Notes: generated by a model from the sequence alone, not told the origin. A DNA stretch of 64,000 nt from Rhizobium mongolense USDA 1844 (GCF_000419765.1 NZ_ATTQ01000008.1:124001-188000), one strand, 5' to 3'; positions 16,357 through 25,956 are shown, counted from the stretch's first letter. Numbers and translations: made by a program.

Positions 16357-17811
16357 ATGACGGAACAGACCCACCCGGTATATGCCGAAATTACCGGTCC
16401 GATCGTGATGATCGGCTTTGGCTCCATCGGTCGCGGCACGCTGCCGCTGATCGAGCGCCACTTCAAATTCGACAAGAGCCGGATGGTTGTCATCGACCCG
16501 CGCGACGAGCCGGCCGACATGGAGATCCTGAAGAAGTACGGTGTCCTCCACATCAAAGAATACGTGACGAAGGACAATTACAAGGATCTCCTGAAGCCGC
16601 TTCTGACCAAAGGCGGCGGTCAAGGCTTCTGCGTCAATCTGTCGGTCGATACCGGCTCGCTCGACATCATGAAGCTCTGCCGCAAGCTCGACGTACTCTA
16701 TATCGACACCGTCGTGGAACCCTGGCTCGGCTTCTATTTCGACAAGAACATGAAGAACGCCGACCGCACCAACTATGCGCTGCGCGAAACCGTCCGCAAG
16801 GAAAAGGCGAAGAACCCTGGCGGCGCAACGGCCGTTTCCACCTGCGGCGCAAACCCCGGCATGGTGTCCTGGTTCGTCAAGCAGGCGCTCGTCAACCTCG
16901 CCAACGAGATCGGCGTGAAGTTCGATGAGCCGAACCAGCACGACCGTGAAGGCTGGGCGAAGCTGATGAAGAAGGTCGGCGTCAAGGGCATCCACATTGC
17001 CGAACGCGACACGCAGCGCACCAAGCATCCGAAGCCGCTCAACGTCTTCTGGAACACCTGGTCGGTCGAAGGCTTCATTTCCGAAGGCATGCAGCCCGCC
17101 GAGCTCGGCTGGGGCACCCATGAAAACTGGATGCCGAAGAACGCCAAGAAGCAAAAGAAGGGCTGCAAGGCCGCGATCTATCTGGAGCAGCCGGGCGCCA
17201 ATACCCGCGTCCGCACCTGGTGCCCGACACCTGGCCCGCAATACGGTTTCCTCGTCACTCACAACGAGTCGATTTCGATCGCCGATTATTTCACGGTCCG
17301 CGACAAGGATGGCGAAGTCACGTTCCGCCCGACCTGCCACTATGCCTACCATCCGGCCAACGATGCGATCCTGTCGCTGCATGAGATGTTCGGCAACGGC
17401 GGCACGCCGCAGCCGGTCCACCACGTTCTCGACGAAGACGAGCTTGAGGACGGCATCGACGAACTCGGTGTGCTCCTCTACGGCCACGAGAAGAACGCCT
17501 ACTGGTTCGGCTCGCGCCTGTCGCTCGAAGAAACCCGCCGCATCGCGCCCTATCAGAATGCGACCGGCCTGCAGGTGACCTCTGCCGTTCTCGCAGGCAT
17601 GGTCTGGGCTCTCGAACATCCAAAGGCCGGTATCGTCGAAGCCGACGAGATCGACTACAAGCGCTGCCTCGAAGTGCAGCTGCCTTATCTCGGCCCGGTT
17701 GAAGGTCACTACACCGACTGGACGCCGCTTGATGGTCGTCCGGGCCTCTTCCCGGAAGACATCGACACCAAGGATCCCTGGCAGTTCAAGAACATCCTGG
17801 TTCGTTCGTAA
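16357..17811 (+). CDS. hss: homospermidine synthase
   Basis: A 484-residue NAD-dependent enzyme that condenses putrescine units to sym-homospermidine, the typical polyamine of rhizobia. The Rossmann motif IVMIGFGSIGRGTLPLI is at residues ~12-28. Downstream segments such as DTVVEPWLGFYFDK, STCGANPGMVSWFVKQAL and VRTWCPTPGPQYGF are characteristic. Length is standard. TAGGAGAAAAG provides the ribosome site. It stands alone, with its own terminator. Confidence 0.97.
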   Translation: MTEQTHPVYAEITGPIVMIGFGSIGRGTLPLIERHFKFDKSRMVVIDPRDEPADMEILKKYGVLHIKEYVTKDNYKDLLKPLLTKGGGQGFCVNLSVDTGSLDIMKLCRKLDVLYIDTVVEPWLGFYFDKNMKNADRTNYALRETVRKEKAKNPGGATAVSTCGANPGMVSWFVKQALVNLANEIGVKFDEPNQHDREGWAKLMKKVGVKGIHIAERDTQRTKHPKPLNVFWNTWSVEGFISEGMQPAELGWGTHENWMPKNAKKQKKGCKAAIYLEQPGANTRVRTWCPTPGPQYGFLVTHNESISIADYFTVRDKDGEVTFRPTCHYAYHPANDAILSLHEMFGNGGTPQPVHHVLDEDELEDGIDELGVLLYGHEKNAYWFGSRLSLEETRRIAPYQNATGLQVTSAVLAGMVWALEHPKAGIVEADEIDYKRCLEVQLPYLGPVEGHYTDWTPLDGRPGLFPEDIDTKDPWQFKNILVRS

Positions 17812-17833
17812 CCGGACATACAAATCCGCATCG

Positions 17834-17859
17834 ATGCCCGCCGAAAGGCGGGCATTTTT
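17834..17859 (+). terminator. intrinsic terminator of hss
   Basis: Stem TGCCCGCC (17835-17842) / GGCGGGCA (17847-17854) with a GAAA tetraloop and a T-run. Confidence 0.92.
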
Positions 17860-17980
17860 GTAACGCCTGCCGCGTAATTTCGCTTCATCGTTGCAGGAGG
17901 CTTGCCATGCCGGCGGGCTCGCGCCATGTTTTTCAAGACTTTCGCGGATAGAGTCCGCTCCGAATCGCCGGGAGAACCAT

Positions 17981-18343
17981 ATGACGTTCAGAAACATTCT
18001 CGTCCTTGCGGCTGCAGCAGCAGCACTTGCCGCCTGCGTCTCAGACCGCCCCATGCCGGTAGCGACACGCGCTGCGCCGTCCGGCGTCGAGGGTTCCTGG
18101 GCCGATCCGAACGGCATCATTTCTACCTTCCAGGCAGGCACCTTCACCACCCGTACGACCGACAGCAACCAGCTGCTCGCGTCCGGCACCTATATCACCA
18201 CCTCGCCGTCACTCGTCGAAATCAGCATGACATCGCTGGTTCGCAAGACTCAGTCCAAGGTCAATTGCGCGCTTGTCAACCAAAGTCAGCTGAACTGCAC
18301 CTCGGATGCAGGTTCGCAATTCACGTTGACGCGCCGCATGTAA
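17981..18343 (+). CDS. omp10: outer-membrane lipoprotein, Omp10/AprI-Inh type
   Basis: A 120-residue lipoprotein. The signal peptide ends with lipobox LAAC (Cys19 acylated). The mature part contains [49 protein letters not shown], which closely resembles Brucella Omp10 as I remember it. Related proteins carry the protease-inhibitor (Inh) beta-barrel fold. It should be anchored in the outer membrane. The Shine-Dalgarno sequence GGGAGAA precedes the ATG. Confidence 0.9.
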   Translation: MTFRNILVLAAAAAALAACVSDRPMPVATRAAPSGVEGSWADPNGIISTFQAGTFTTRTTDSNQLLASGTYITTSPSLVEISMTSLVRKTQSKVNCALVNQSQLNCTSDAGSQFTLTRRM

Positions 18344-18360
18344 ATCCCCGGCCCTGAATG

Positions 18361-18390
18361 AAGAAGCTCTCCTTCGCGGGAGCTTTTTTC
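18361..18390 (+). terminator. intrinsic terminator after omp10
   Basis: Stem AAGCTC (18364-18369) / GAGCTT (18380-18385), extended by inner pairs, followed by TTTTTTCGTTTTT. The remaining 160 bases to the next gene show no ORF and should hold the nucleotidase promoter. Confidence 0.85.
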
Positions 18391-18549
18391 GTTTTTGCCT
18401 CTTGGAAAGCACCCCGAGAACAACAGCTTTTTTGCACTTGCGGTCGGTCATCGTTGATGAAAACATCCGCCGGCCGGGTAGCCGCCAAACGATAAAGGGA
18501 AGGACGAAGTCAGGGGTACGGGGCTTCGCCATTAAATCAGGAGAACAGT

Positions 18550-20487
18550 ATGACCAAGTCATTTAGCTTCGGTCTGTTGACCGCATCGATGCTGGCGCTC
18601 AGCGCTGGCGCAGCCTTCGCGGACTACCAGCTCAATATTCTTCATATCAATGATTTCCATTCACGCATCGAGTCGATCAACAAGTTCGATTCCACCTGCT
18701 CGGCGGAGGACGAAGGCAAGAACGCGTGCTTCGGCGGCGCCGCCCGCTTGAAGACCGCGATCGACCAGCGCCGTCAGGCGCTCTCCGGCCAGAACGTCCT
18801 GCTTTTGAACGCCGGCGACAACTTTCAGGGTTCGCTCTTCTACACGACCTACAAAGGTACCGCGGAAGCCGAGATGCTGAACGCCATGAAGTTCGATGTG
18901 ATGACCGTCGGCAACCATGAATTTGACGACAGCGAGGACGGCCTCGCCGCCTTCCTCGACAAGGTTCAGTTCCCGGTTATTTCCGCAAACGTCCTTGCCG
19001 CCGACGGCTCGAAGCTCGGCGATCGCATCAAGCCTTCTCTGGTGCTCGATGTCGGCGGGCAGAAGATCGGCATCGTCGGTGCCGTGGCCAATGATACCGA
19101 AGAGCTTTCCTCTCCCGGCCCCAAAGTGATGATTGCCGAGGACGTCCAGACGATCAGCGCAGCCGTCCAGGAATTGAAGGCCCAGGGTATCAACAAGATC
19201 ATCGCGCTCACCCATGTCGGCTATCCGCGCGATCTCGCAGCCATCGCCAAGATTCCGGATGTCGATGTCGTCGTTGGCGGCCACTCGCACAGCCTGCTTT
19301 CGAACACCGATCCGAAGGCGGAAGGCCCCTACCCGACGTTGGTGGACAATCCGGGCGGCTACAAGGTGCCCGTCGTGCAGGCGGCCTCCTACAGCAAGTA
19401 TCTCGGTGATCTCGTCGTCGACTTCGACGACAGCGGCGTCGTCAAGACCGCCAAGGGCGATCCGATCCTGATCGACTCCTCCTTCACGCCCGACCCGGCC
19501 CTTGTTGCCCGTATCCAGGAACTGGCGAAACCGATTGATGAACTCCGCAAGAAGGTCATCGGCTCGTCCGAAGCCCCGATCGAGGGCGACCGCACCGTTT
19601 GCCGCGTCAAGGAGTGCTCGATGGGCAACCTCGTTGCCGATGCCATGCTCGACCGCACGAAGAACCAGGGCATTCAGATCGCCATCCAGAACGGCGGCGG
19701 CCTTCGCGCCTCGATTGACGGCGGCGATATCACCCAAGGCGAAGTCATCACCGTGCTGCCGTTCCAGAACACGGTGGCCACCTTCCAGCTGACGGGCGCA
19801 GACATCGTCACGGCGCTAGAAAACGGTGTCAGCCAGATCGACGAGGGCGCAGGCCGCTTCCCGCAGGTCGCGGGCCTGAAGTACAGCTTCGACAAGTCGA
19901 AGCCTGCGGGCAGCCGTGTCAGCGGCGTTGAGGTCAAGGAGGGTGACAAATTCGCACCGATCGATCCGGCCAAGACCTACGGCGTCGTCACCAACAATTT
20001 CATGCGCGCCGGCGGGGATGGCTATTCGATCTTCGAAACAGCCGGCAAGAATGCCTATGACTTCGGTCCGGATCTCGCCGACGTGACGGTCGAATATCTG
20101 GCAGCCCATAACCCTTACAAGCCCTACACCGACGGCCGCATTGCGGAAGCCGCCCCGACTGCGACCGCTGCACCTGCCGCGCCGGCTGCTCCATCCGCTC
20201 AAGCTCCAGCCGCAACTGCGCCGGCTGCTCCATCCGCTCAAGCTCCAGCCGCAACTGCGCCGGCTGCTCCATCCGCTCAAGCTCCAGCCGCAACTGCGCC
20301 AGCTGCCAGCGCACCGACTGCGGCGACGCCGGCAAGCCATGTCATCGCAGCAGGTGATACCCTTTGGGATCTTGCCAAGCAGTTTTACGGCGATGGCGAA
20401 CTCTGGAAGAGAATTTCCGAAGCCAACGGCAATCCCGATCCGCGTCGCCTGATGGTCGGCAAGGAGCTGCAGGTTCCCGCGAAGTAA
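18550..20487 (+). CDS. secreted 5'-nucleotidase/metallophosphatase with C-terminal LysM
   Basis: A 645-residue exported protein with a signal peptide cut after about residue 24 (SAGAAFA). The metallophosphoesterase domain has LNILHINDFHSR (metal Asp/His), NAGDNFQGS, GNHEFDD and GGHSHSLL. The 5'-nucleotidase C-terminal domain has NGGGLRASIDGG, FQNTVATFQLTG and NNFMRAGGDGYSIF. Next comes an Ala/Pro linker with three identical 13-residue repeats, then a LysM module (HVIAAGDTLWDLAKQFYGDGELWKRI) that would bind peptidoglycan. Predicted to hydrolyse nucleotides in the periplasm while attached to the cell wall. Preceded by CAGGAGAA. Confidence 0.95.
   Translation: MTKSFSFGLLTASMLALSAGAAFADYQLNILHINDFHSRIESINKFDSTCSAEDEGKNACFGGAARLKTAIDQRRQALSGQNVLLLNAGDNFQGSLFYTTYKGTAEAEMLNAMKFDVMTVGNHEFDDSEDGLAAFLDKVQFPVISANVLAADGSKLGDRIKPSLVLDVGGQKIGIVGAVANDTEELSSPGPKVMIAEDVQTISAAVQELKAQGINKIIALTHVGYPRDLAAIAKIPDVDVVVGGHSHSLLSNTDPKAEGPYPTLVDNPGGYKVPVVQAASYSKYLGDLVVDFDDSGVVKTAKGDPILIDSSFTPDPALVARIQELAKPIDELRKKVIGSSEAPIEGDRTVCRVKECSMGNLVADAMLDRTKNQGIQIAIQNGGGLRASIDGGDITQGEVITVLPFQNTVATFQLTGADIVTALENGVSQIDEGAGRFPQVAGLKYSFDKSKPAGSRVSGVEVKEGDKFAPIDPAKTYGVVTNNFMRAGGDGYSIFETAGKNAYDFGPDLADVTVEYLAAHNPYKPYTDGRIAEAAPTATAAPAAPAAPSAQAPAATAPAAPSAQAPAATAPAAPSAQAPAATAPAASAPTAATPASHVIAAGDTLWDLAKQFYGDGELWKRISEANGNPDPRRLMVGKELQVPAK
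20181..20297 (+). repeat. three perfect 39-bp tandem repeats inside the nucleotidase gene
   Basis: Units at 20181-20219, 20220-20258 and 20259-20297 are identical at the base level and encode a 13-residue Ala/Pro/Gln/Ser/Thr block each. A partial, diverged copy follows. Lack of synonymous drift implies recent expansion. The array lies in the linker before LysM. Confidence 0.97.
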
Positions 20488-20509
20488 GGCGATTGTCTGG
20501 ATGTTGAAG

Positions 20510-20539
20510 ACCGGTCCGGGGTTTCCCGGGCCGGTTTTT
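20510..20539 (+). terminator. intrinsic terminator between nucleotidase and hemH
   Basis: Near-perfect stem ACCGGTCCGGG / CCCGGGCCGGT around a GTTT loop, followed by a T-run. Confidence 0.9.
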
Positions 20540-20608
20540 CCACTTATAGGGATACCATCGCGCCGGCTGCCTATGAGCGGAAAGAGACGATCAAACGTTG
20601 GGGCCAAG

Positions 20609-21643
20609 ATGACCATTGCACCTTCATACCTCCCGGCCGAGCATCCTCCGGTCAAATTCGGCAAGGTCGGAGTCCTTCTCGTCAATCTCGGCACGCCTGA
20701 CGGCACCGACTACACGTCGATGCGGCGCTATCTGCGTGAATTCCTGACCGACCGGCGCGTCATCGAATGGTCACCGTTGAAATGGTACCCGATCCTCTTC
20801 GGCATCGTCCTGAACACCCGCCCGCAGAAGGTCGGCAAGGCCTACGAGACGATCTGGAACAAGGATAAGAACGAGAGCTATCTGCGCACCTATACGCGCA
20901 ACCAGTCCGATCTCATGGGCGCGCGTCTGAAGGACCTGCCGAATGTAAGGGTAGACTGGGCTATGCGTTACGGCACGCCCTCCATCGCTTCGCGCATCAA
21001 CGCACTGAAAGACGAAGGCTGCGACCGCATCGTTCTTTTCCCGCTCTATCCGCAATATGCGGCAGCGACGACCGCTACAGTCAACGACAAGGCATTCCAG
21101 CATCTATTGAAGATGCGCTGGCAGCCGGCATTGCGCACGGTGCCGGACTATCACGACGACGAAACCTATATCGAAGCGCTCGCCAATTCGGTGACAAAGC
21201 ATCTTGCGGGGCTCGACTGGGAACCGGAGGTGATCCTCGCCTCGTTTCACGGCATCCCGCTCTCCTATTCCGAGCAGGGCGATCCCTACTTCTTCCAATG
21301 CCAGAAGACAGGCCACCTGCTTCGCGAAATGCTCGGCCTTGCGAAGGAGAAGTTCATGATCACCTTCCAGTCCCGCTTCGGGCCGGAAGAATGGCTGCAG
21401 CCCTATACCGACAAGACGGTCGAAAAGCTGGCGCAGGACGGCGTCAAACGCATCGCCGTTCTCAATCCCGGTTTCGTCTCCGACTGCCTGGAAACGCTGG
21501 AAGAGATTGCCGAGCAGGCGGCCCATTCCTTTCATGAAAACGGAGGCGAGAAATTTGCGCATATTCCGTGCCTCAACGACAGTGAGGACGGAATGCGCGT
21601 GCTGGAGAAGGTCGTGCGCCGCGAACTGCTGGGTTGGGTCTGA
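20609..21643 (+). CDS. hemH: ferrochelatase
   Basis: A 344-residue ferrochelatase inserting Fe2+ into protoporphyrin IX, the last step of haem synthesis. Family motifs are GVLLVNLGTPDGTDYTSMRRYLREFL, LFPLYPQYAAATTATV, the catalytic-histidine segment ILASFHGIPLSY, FQSRFGPEEWLQPYT and NPGFVSDCLETLEEI. The protein is probably membrane-associated. The start at 20609 is chosen because upstream codons pass through the terminator hairpin. Confidence 0.97.
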   Translation: MTIAPSYLPAEHPPVKFGKVGVLLVNLGTPDGTDYTSMRRYLREFLTDRRVIEWSPLKWYPILFGIVLNTRPQKVGKAYETIWNKDKNESYLRTYTRNQSDLMGARLKDLPNVRVDWAMRYGTPSIASRINALKDEGCDRIVLFPLYPQYAAATTATVNDKAFQHLLKMRWQPALRTVPDYHDDETYIEALANSVTKHLAGLDWEPEVILASFHGIPLSYSEQGDPYFFQCQKTGHLLREMLGLAKEKFMITFQSRFGPEEWLQPYTDKTVEKLAQDGVKRIAVLNPGFVSDCLETLEEIAEQAAHSFHENGGEKFAHIPCLNDSEDGMRVLEKVVRRELLGWV

Positions 21644-21771
21644 GACCGACGTCGGCTGCCAGCCGCGCCCGGTCTTCGGGCTGCTGTTTAAAACCTTGGC
21701 GTGCGCTTGTGAATATCCCGCTCGTTGAATAGGATCGCCGCGATCATGGGCCTGTTGAAGGAGAGAGAGTG

Positions 21772-22782
21772 ATGATTTTAGGCGGGTTCGATATCGTCGT
21801 TATTGCTCTCGTCGTCTTCGTCATCCTTGTGCTTTTTGCAGGCATCAAGACGGTGCCGCAGGGCTATCGCTATACGATCGAGCGCTTCGGCCGCTATACG
21901 CGCACACTGGAGCCAGGCCTCAACATCATCACGCCCTTCATCGAGCGCATCGGCGCCCGCATGAATGTGATGGAGCAGGTGCTCGACGTACCCACCCAGG
22001 AAGTCATCACCCGGGACAACGCCTCGGTGGCCGCCGATGCCGTGGCCTTCTATCAGGTCCTGAATGCCGCGCAGGCCGCCTATCAGGTCTCCAATCTCGA
22101 AAACGCCGTTCTTAACCTGACGATGACCAATATCCGCTCCGTCATGGGCTCTATGGACCTCGACGAGCTTCTGTCCAACCGCGATGCGATCAATGACCGG
22201 CTGCTGCGGGTCGTCGATGATGCCGTGCAGCCGTGGGGCATCAAGGTCACCCGTATCGAGATCAAGGATATCCGTCCGCCGACCGATCTCGTCGACGCCA
22301 TGGCGCGGCAGATGAAGGCCGAGCGTGAGAAGCGTGCCCAAATTCTGGAAGCCGAAGGTTCGCGCAACGCTCAGATCCTTCGCGCCGAAGGTGCCAAGCA
22401 ATCGGCGATCCTGGAGGCAGAAGGCCAGCGCGAGGCAGCGTTCCGCGAAGCGGAAGCCCGCGAGCGTCTGGCCGAGGCGGAAGCCAAGGCGACAAAGATG
22501 GTCTCCGAAGCGATCGCCGCCGGCGACGTGCAGGCGATCAACTATTTCGTCGCGCAGAAATATACAGAGGCGCTGTCTGCCATCGGTACGGCCGGCAATT
22601 CCAAGATTGTCCTGATGCCGATGGAGGCCTCATCCATTATCGGCTCGCTGAGCGGTATCGGTGCAATCGCTAAGGAGGTCTTCGGCGACGGCAACAATCC
22701 GCCCTCCCCGCCGCGGCCGCGTCAAGTGCCGCCGCGCACAACCCCGCCGGTCAATCCCTTCAACCAGCCCCCGGAGCGCTGA
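21772..22782 (+). CDS. SPFH/stomatin-like membrane protein
   Basis: A 336-residue slipin-type protein. It has an N-terminal membrane anchor (residues ~5-25), then a band-7/SPFH domain (VPQGYRYTIERFGRYTRTLEPGLN ... QVLDVPTQEVITRDNASV). A long Ala/Glu/Arg coiled coil follows (REKRAQILEAEGSRNAQILRAEG...), with a Pro-rich tail. Such proteins oligomerise in the inner membrane and pair with NfeD proteins, as here with only a 3-base gap. A GTG one codon earlier (21769) has slightly better spacing from the GAAGGAGA ribosome site and may be the true start. Confidence 0.93.
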   Translation: MILGGFDIVVIALVVFVILVLFAGIKTVPQGYRYTIERFGRYTRTLEPGLNIITPFIERIGARMNVMEQVLDVPTQEVITRDNASVAADAVAFYQVLNAAQAAYQVSNLENAVLNLTMTNIRSVMGSMDLDELLSNRDAINDRLLRVVDDAVQPWGIKVTRIEIKDIRPPTDLVDAMARQMKAEREKRAQILEAEGSRNAQILRAEGAKQSAILEAEGQREAAFREAEARERLAEAEAKATKMVSEAIAAGDVQAINYFVAQKYTEALSAIGTAGNSKIVLMPMEASSIIGSLSGIGAIAKEVFGDGNNPPSPPRPRQVPPRTTPPVNPFNQPPER

Positions 22783-22785
22783 CGA

Positions 22786-23241
22786 ATGCTGACACGCGTC
22801 GTTGCCGAACTGGGACCATGGACCTGGTGGATTGTGGGGCTGGCGCTGCTTGCCGCCGAAATGATGGTGCCGGGCTTTTTCCTCGTCTGGATCGGTCTTG
22901 CCGCGCTCGCTGTCGGCATTCTGTCGCTGCTGCTTTGGAATGCCGCCTTCTGGATCTGGGAAACGCAGCTCATCCTTTTTGCCATCCTGGCCGTCGCTGC
23001 GACGTTCCTTGGCCGCCGGCTGACGCTTCGCCATGATACGACCGACGAACCCTTCCTCAATCAGCGGGGCGCAAGTCTCGTCGGCCGGACGGCAACGCTC
23101 TTAGAACCGATCGCCGAAGGCCGCGGCCGCATCCGCATCGATGATACGATCTGGCGGGTGACAGGCCCGAACCTCCCGGTCGGAACGCAGGTGAAGGTGG
23201 TCGCAAGCAACGGGCGCGACCTGACGGTCGAGCCGCTCTGA
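22786..23241 (+). CDS. NfeD family membrane protein
   Basis: A 151-residue short-form NfeD. Two to three hydrophobic segments (WWIVGLALLAAEMMVPGFFLVWIG, and two more to residue ~75) precede a C-terminal OB-fold domain (SLVGRTATLLEPIAEGRGRIRIDDTIWRV). The E-M-M-V-P-G-F motif is characteristic. It lacks the protease domain of long NfeD. Functional partner of the upstream SPFH protein. Its stop abuts the stop of the convergent KpsF-type gene. Confidence 0.93.
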   Translation: MLTRVVAELGPWTWWIVGLALLAAEMMVPGFFLVWIGLAALAVGILSLLLWNAAFWIWETQLILFAILAVAATFLGRRLTLRHDTTDEPFLNQRGASLVGRTATLLEPIAEGRGRIRIDDTIWRVTGPNLPVGTQVKVVASNGRDLTVEPL

Positions 23242-24234
23242 TCAGGCGACGCCGATCCGCAAGAGATCATGAAAATGCACCAGGCCGGCCGGCTTGTTAT
23301 CGTCATCGATCACGATCAGCGCGCCGATTTGATACTGCTCCAGCAATGCCAGCGCGCTTGTCGCAAGCGCCGTCGGCCTGACCGTCTTTGGCGTGCGCGT
23401 CATGATGTCATCGACGCAAAGCTCGGACAGGTTGCGCGTCAAATTACGGGCAATGTCGCCTTCGGTAACGATGCCGCCGAGCCGCCCGTCCTCGTCCAGG
23501 ACGCCGACGCAGCCGAAATGCTTGCGCGACAGCACGTGGATCGCCTCCGGCATCGGTGTCCCCTTCGCCACCAGCGGGACGCGGTCGCCGGTATGCATGA
23601 CGTCGCCGACATGCATCAGGCTGGCACCGAGCTTGCCACCCGGGTGGAAGACATGGAAATCCCGCGCCGTGAAGCCGCGTGCTTCAAGCAGCGCGATCGC
23701 GAGCGCATCCCCGAGGGCGAGCTGCATCAATGTCGATGTCGTTGGCGCAAGGCCGTTCGGGCATGCTTCCTGCTCGTTCGGGATCAGCAGCACGATGTCG
23801 GATGCCGTCGCCAGCGACGAGTGTTCGCTGCATGTGAGGGCGACCAGGGGGATGGAAAATCGGCGCGTATAGGCAATGATGCTGCGCAGTTCCGCGCTCT
23901 CGCCGCCCTTGGAGATGGCGAGCACAAGATCGTCGCTCGCGATCATCCCAAGGTCGCCGTGATTGGCTTCGGCAGCGTGAACGAAAAACGCAGGCGTGCC
24001 CGTCGAAGCAAGGGTAGCAGCCAGTTTCGTTCCGATATGTCCACTTTTGCCGACGCCCGTTACGATGACACGACCCTTGATACTGCCGATCGTCTCTACC
24101 GTTTGAGAAAACGGCTCCGACAGACCGTCGCTCAAGGCGCGCTCCAGCGCTTCCAGTCCGCGTCTCTCCGTCTCGATCGTCCGCTTGGCGGATTCGAGCA
24201 CACCGTTCTCAACAAGTCTAACTGCTTTCCTCAT
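23242..24234 (-). CDS. kdsD: KpsF/GutQ-type sugar-phosphate isomerase (arabinose-5-phosphate isomerase)
   Basis: A 330-residue enzyme with an N-terminal SIS domain (VIVTGVGKSGHIGTKLAATLASTG; AEANHGDLGMI; ISKGGESAEL) and two C-terminal CBS domains (about 205-260 and 272-328). This is the standard D-arabinose-5-phosphate isomerase layout. It interconverts ribulose 5-phosphate and arabinose 5-phosphate for Kdo in lipopolysaccharide. No other Kdo genes are nearby. Function is by family; the symbol is a family-level name. Confidence 0.88.
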   Translation of the reverse strand: MRKAVRLVENGVLESAKRTIETERRGLEALERALSDGLSEPFSQTVETIGSIKGRVIVTGVGKSGHIGTKLAATLASTGTPAFFVHAAEANHGDLGMIASDDLVLAISKGGESAELRSIIAYTRRFSIPLVALTCSEHSSLATASDIVLLIPNEQEACPNGLAPTTSTLMQLALGDALAIALLEARGFTARDFHVFHPGGKLGASLMHVGDVMHTGDRVPLVAKGTPMPEAIHVLSRKHFGCVGVLDEDGRLGGIVTEGDIARNLTRNLSELCVDDIMTRTPKTVRPTALATSALALLEQYQIGALIVIDDDNKPAGLVHFHDLLRIGVA

Positions 24235-24379
24235 GGTCCTGCGTTAGCGCTTTTCATTTCAGGTGTCTACCCACGTCGCCTTGCAACCTGTGAACAAAGC
24301 CTCGCGGCCGCAACGAATGATTAACCACGAGGCTTTACGTTCGGGTAACGAATTGAAGCATGCCACGCGCGGAATCCGG

Positions 24380-25954
24380 ATGGCCAAGGAAAGAGAGACG
24401 AGCAGTTTGGCGCCGCTCTGCGCGGCGCGTTTTGCCGTGTCTTCTATCGCTCTCTTCGGATTGTTTCTTCACCCTCACCCCGGTTTTGCTCAGTCTGCGC
24501 GGAACAGCACCGGCAGCGGCACATCCGGCTATTCGTCAGCATCTAGCTCGCAGTCTAACAGCAGTTCGTCGAATGCCCAGCAATTGCCCGCCAATGGCGC
24601 GGTCGACGGTAGCGATATCGCAAATCCCTCCGCCGATGGAATGAGCGGCACGCCGCCCAGCTCAAACCAACAAGCCGGAACAACGATGGCAACGGGGACG
24701 ACTGATCAGGATCCGTCCGGCGAGACGACCGGCTCCATTCTCGATGAGGACATTCGTCGCCTGAATACCCGCGAACCGGCAATCGATGACAGAAGGGCGC
24801 CACGCAAACCGGAGGAAAACCTCTCAGGTCAGGAGACGCCGGGCATCCGCATCGGCACCTTCGTGCTGCGCCCTTCCGTTACCCAGTCGATCAACACCGA
24901 AACGACGAAGGACGGAGGGACAAAGGAGACGCGCGCCTTCCTCCAAACCGACGCCCACGCAACGCTGACCTCCGACTGGGCGCTCCATCAACTGATCGTC
25001 ACGAGTGAGGGCACCTGGCAGCGCAATGTCAGCGGTACCGGCGAAGAACAGCCCGCCTTCGACATCGACGGGGACCTTCGCCTCGACCTGCCGGACGATA
25101 CGGTCGCTCATATCAAGGGCGGATACCGGTTTTATCGGGAAGACACCGACGATCCTGACGCGATCGCCGATGCCGAGCAGCAATCGGATGTGCAGGAGTT
25201 CTCAGCAGGCGCATCCGTCGAGCGCGATTTCGGCATCCTGCGCGGTACCGCGGCACTCGATCTGACCCGGACCATCTACTCCGACGCGGTGCTTCCGAAC
25301 GGCACGAGGATCTCGCTCAGCGACCGCGACCAGACGTCCGGCACATTTCGCGCCCGTGTCGGCTATGAGCTTTCGCCTGCACTCATTCCCTTCGTCGAGG
25401 CCTCGGTCGGTAAGACTGTCTACGACGAAACCCGGGATTCGGCGGGTTTTGCGCGCTCCGGCAACAGCTACGGCGCCAAAGCTGGCGTCGAGGTCGATCT
25501 TGGAGAAAAGTTGAGGGGTGAAGTCGGTCTCGGCTACGAAACCGCAACCTTTGACGATAGCCGCCTCGATTCGATCAATACTGCAACCGTCGATGCAAAC
25601 CTTTTCTGGTCGCCGCTGCGTGGAACCGACGTTCGTTTTGATCTATCGACCAGCATCCAACCCTCAACGACAGCTGGTCAGAGCGGTTATATCTCGCACG
25701 TACTGACAACGGCGGTCACGCATCAGCTGCGCGACAATCTCCAGGCAACGGTGCTGGGTGGGGTGACTTTGCGGGACTATCCGTCCGGCGGCAGCAGCGA
25801 CGAGACTGTCTATACGGCGAGCGGCGGTCTCACCTGGAACATCAACCGCTATCTCGATTTCACCAGCACGCTGGGTTACGAGCTGACGACGCGCGATGTG
25901 GGCGCCGACTCGCAGCAATGGCGAGCCGGCGTCGGTCTCAAGCTGAAGCGCTAG
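24380..25954 (+). CDS. outer-membrane beta-barrel protein (BBP2-like)
   Basis: A 524-residue exported protein. The signal peptide ends around FLHPHPGFAQS (residue ~39). A ~110-residue Ser/Gly/Thr/Gln-rich disordered segment follows. The C-terminal ~370 residues alternate polar and aromatic residues and end in ...LGYELTTRDVGADSQQWRAGVGLKLKR. This is the layout of the BBP2-type 'outer membrane beta-barrel' family in rhizobia. Function unknown. The start is the ATG at 24380; upstream in-frame ATGs (24317, 24263) would lengthen the signal region unnaturally. Confidence 0.82.
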   Translation: MAKERETSSLAPLCAARFAVSSIALFGLFLHPHPGFAQSARNSTGSGTSGYSSASSSQSNSSSSNAQQLPANGAVDGSDIANPSADGMSGTPPSSNQQAGTTMATGTTDQDPSGETTGSILDEDIRRLNTREPAIDDRRAPRKPEENLSGQETPGIRIGTFVLRPSVTQSINTETTKDGGTKETRAFLQTDAHATLTSDWALHQLIVTSEGTWQRNVSGTGEEQPAFDIDGDLRLDLPDDTVAHIKGGYRFYREDTDDPDAIADAEQQSDVQEFSAGASVERDFGILRGTAALDLTRTIYSDAVLPNGTRISLSDRDQTSGTFRARVGYELSPALIPFVEASVGKTVYDETRDSAGFARSGNSYGAKAGVEVDLGEKLRGEVGLGYETATFDDSRLDSINTATVDANLFWSPLRGTDVRFDLSTSIQPSTTAGQSGYISHVLTTAVTHQLRDNLQATVLGGVTLRDYPSGGSSDETVYTASGGLTWNINRYLDFTSTLGYELTTRDVGADSQQWRAGVGLKLKR

Positions 25955-25956
25955 GC

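Noticed and set aside
16315..18189. 624-codon minus-strand open frame opposite homospermidine synthase
   Set aside because: Antisense shadow of hss that also crosses the hss terminator and the omp10 gene; no family motif.
20181..20297. 39-bp direct repeats considered as a CRISPR array
   Set aside because: Units are contiguous with no spacers and lie in frame within a protein linker.
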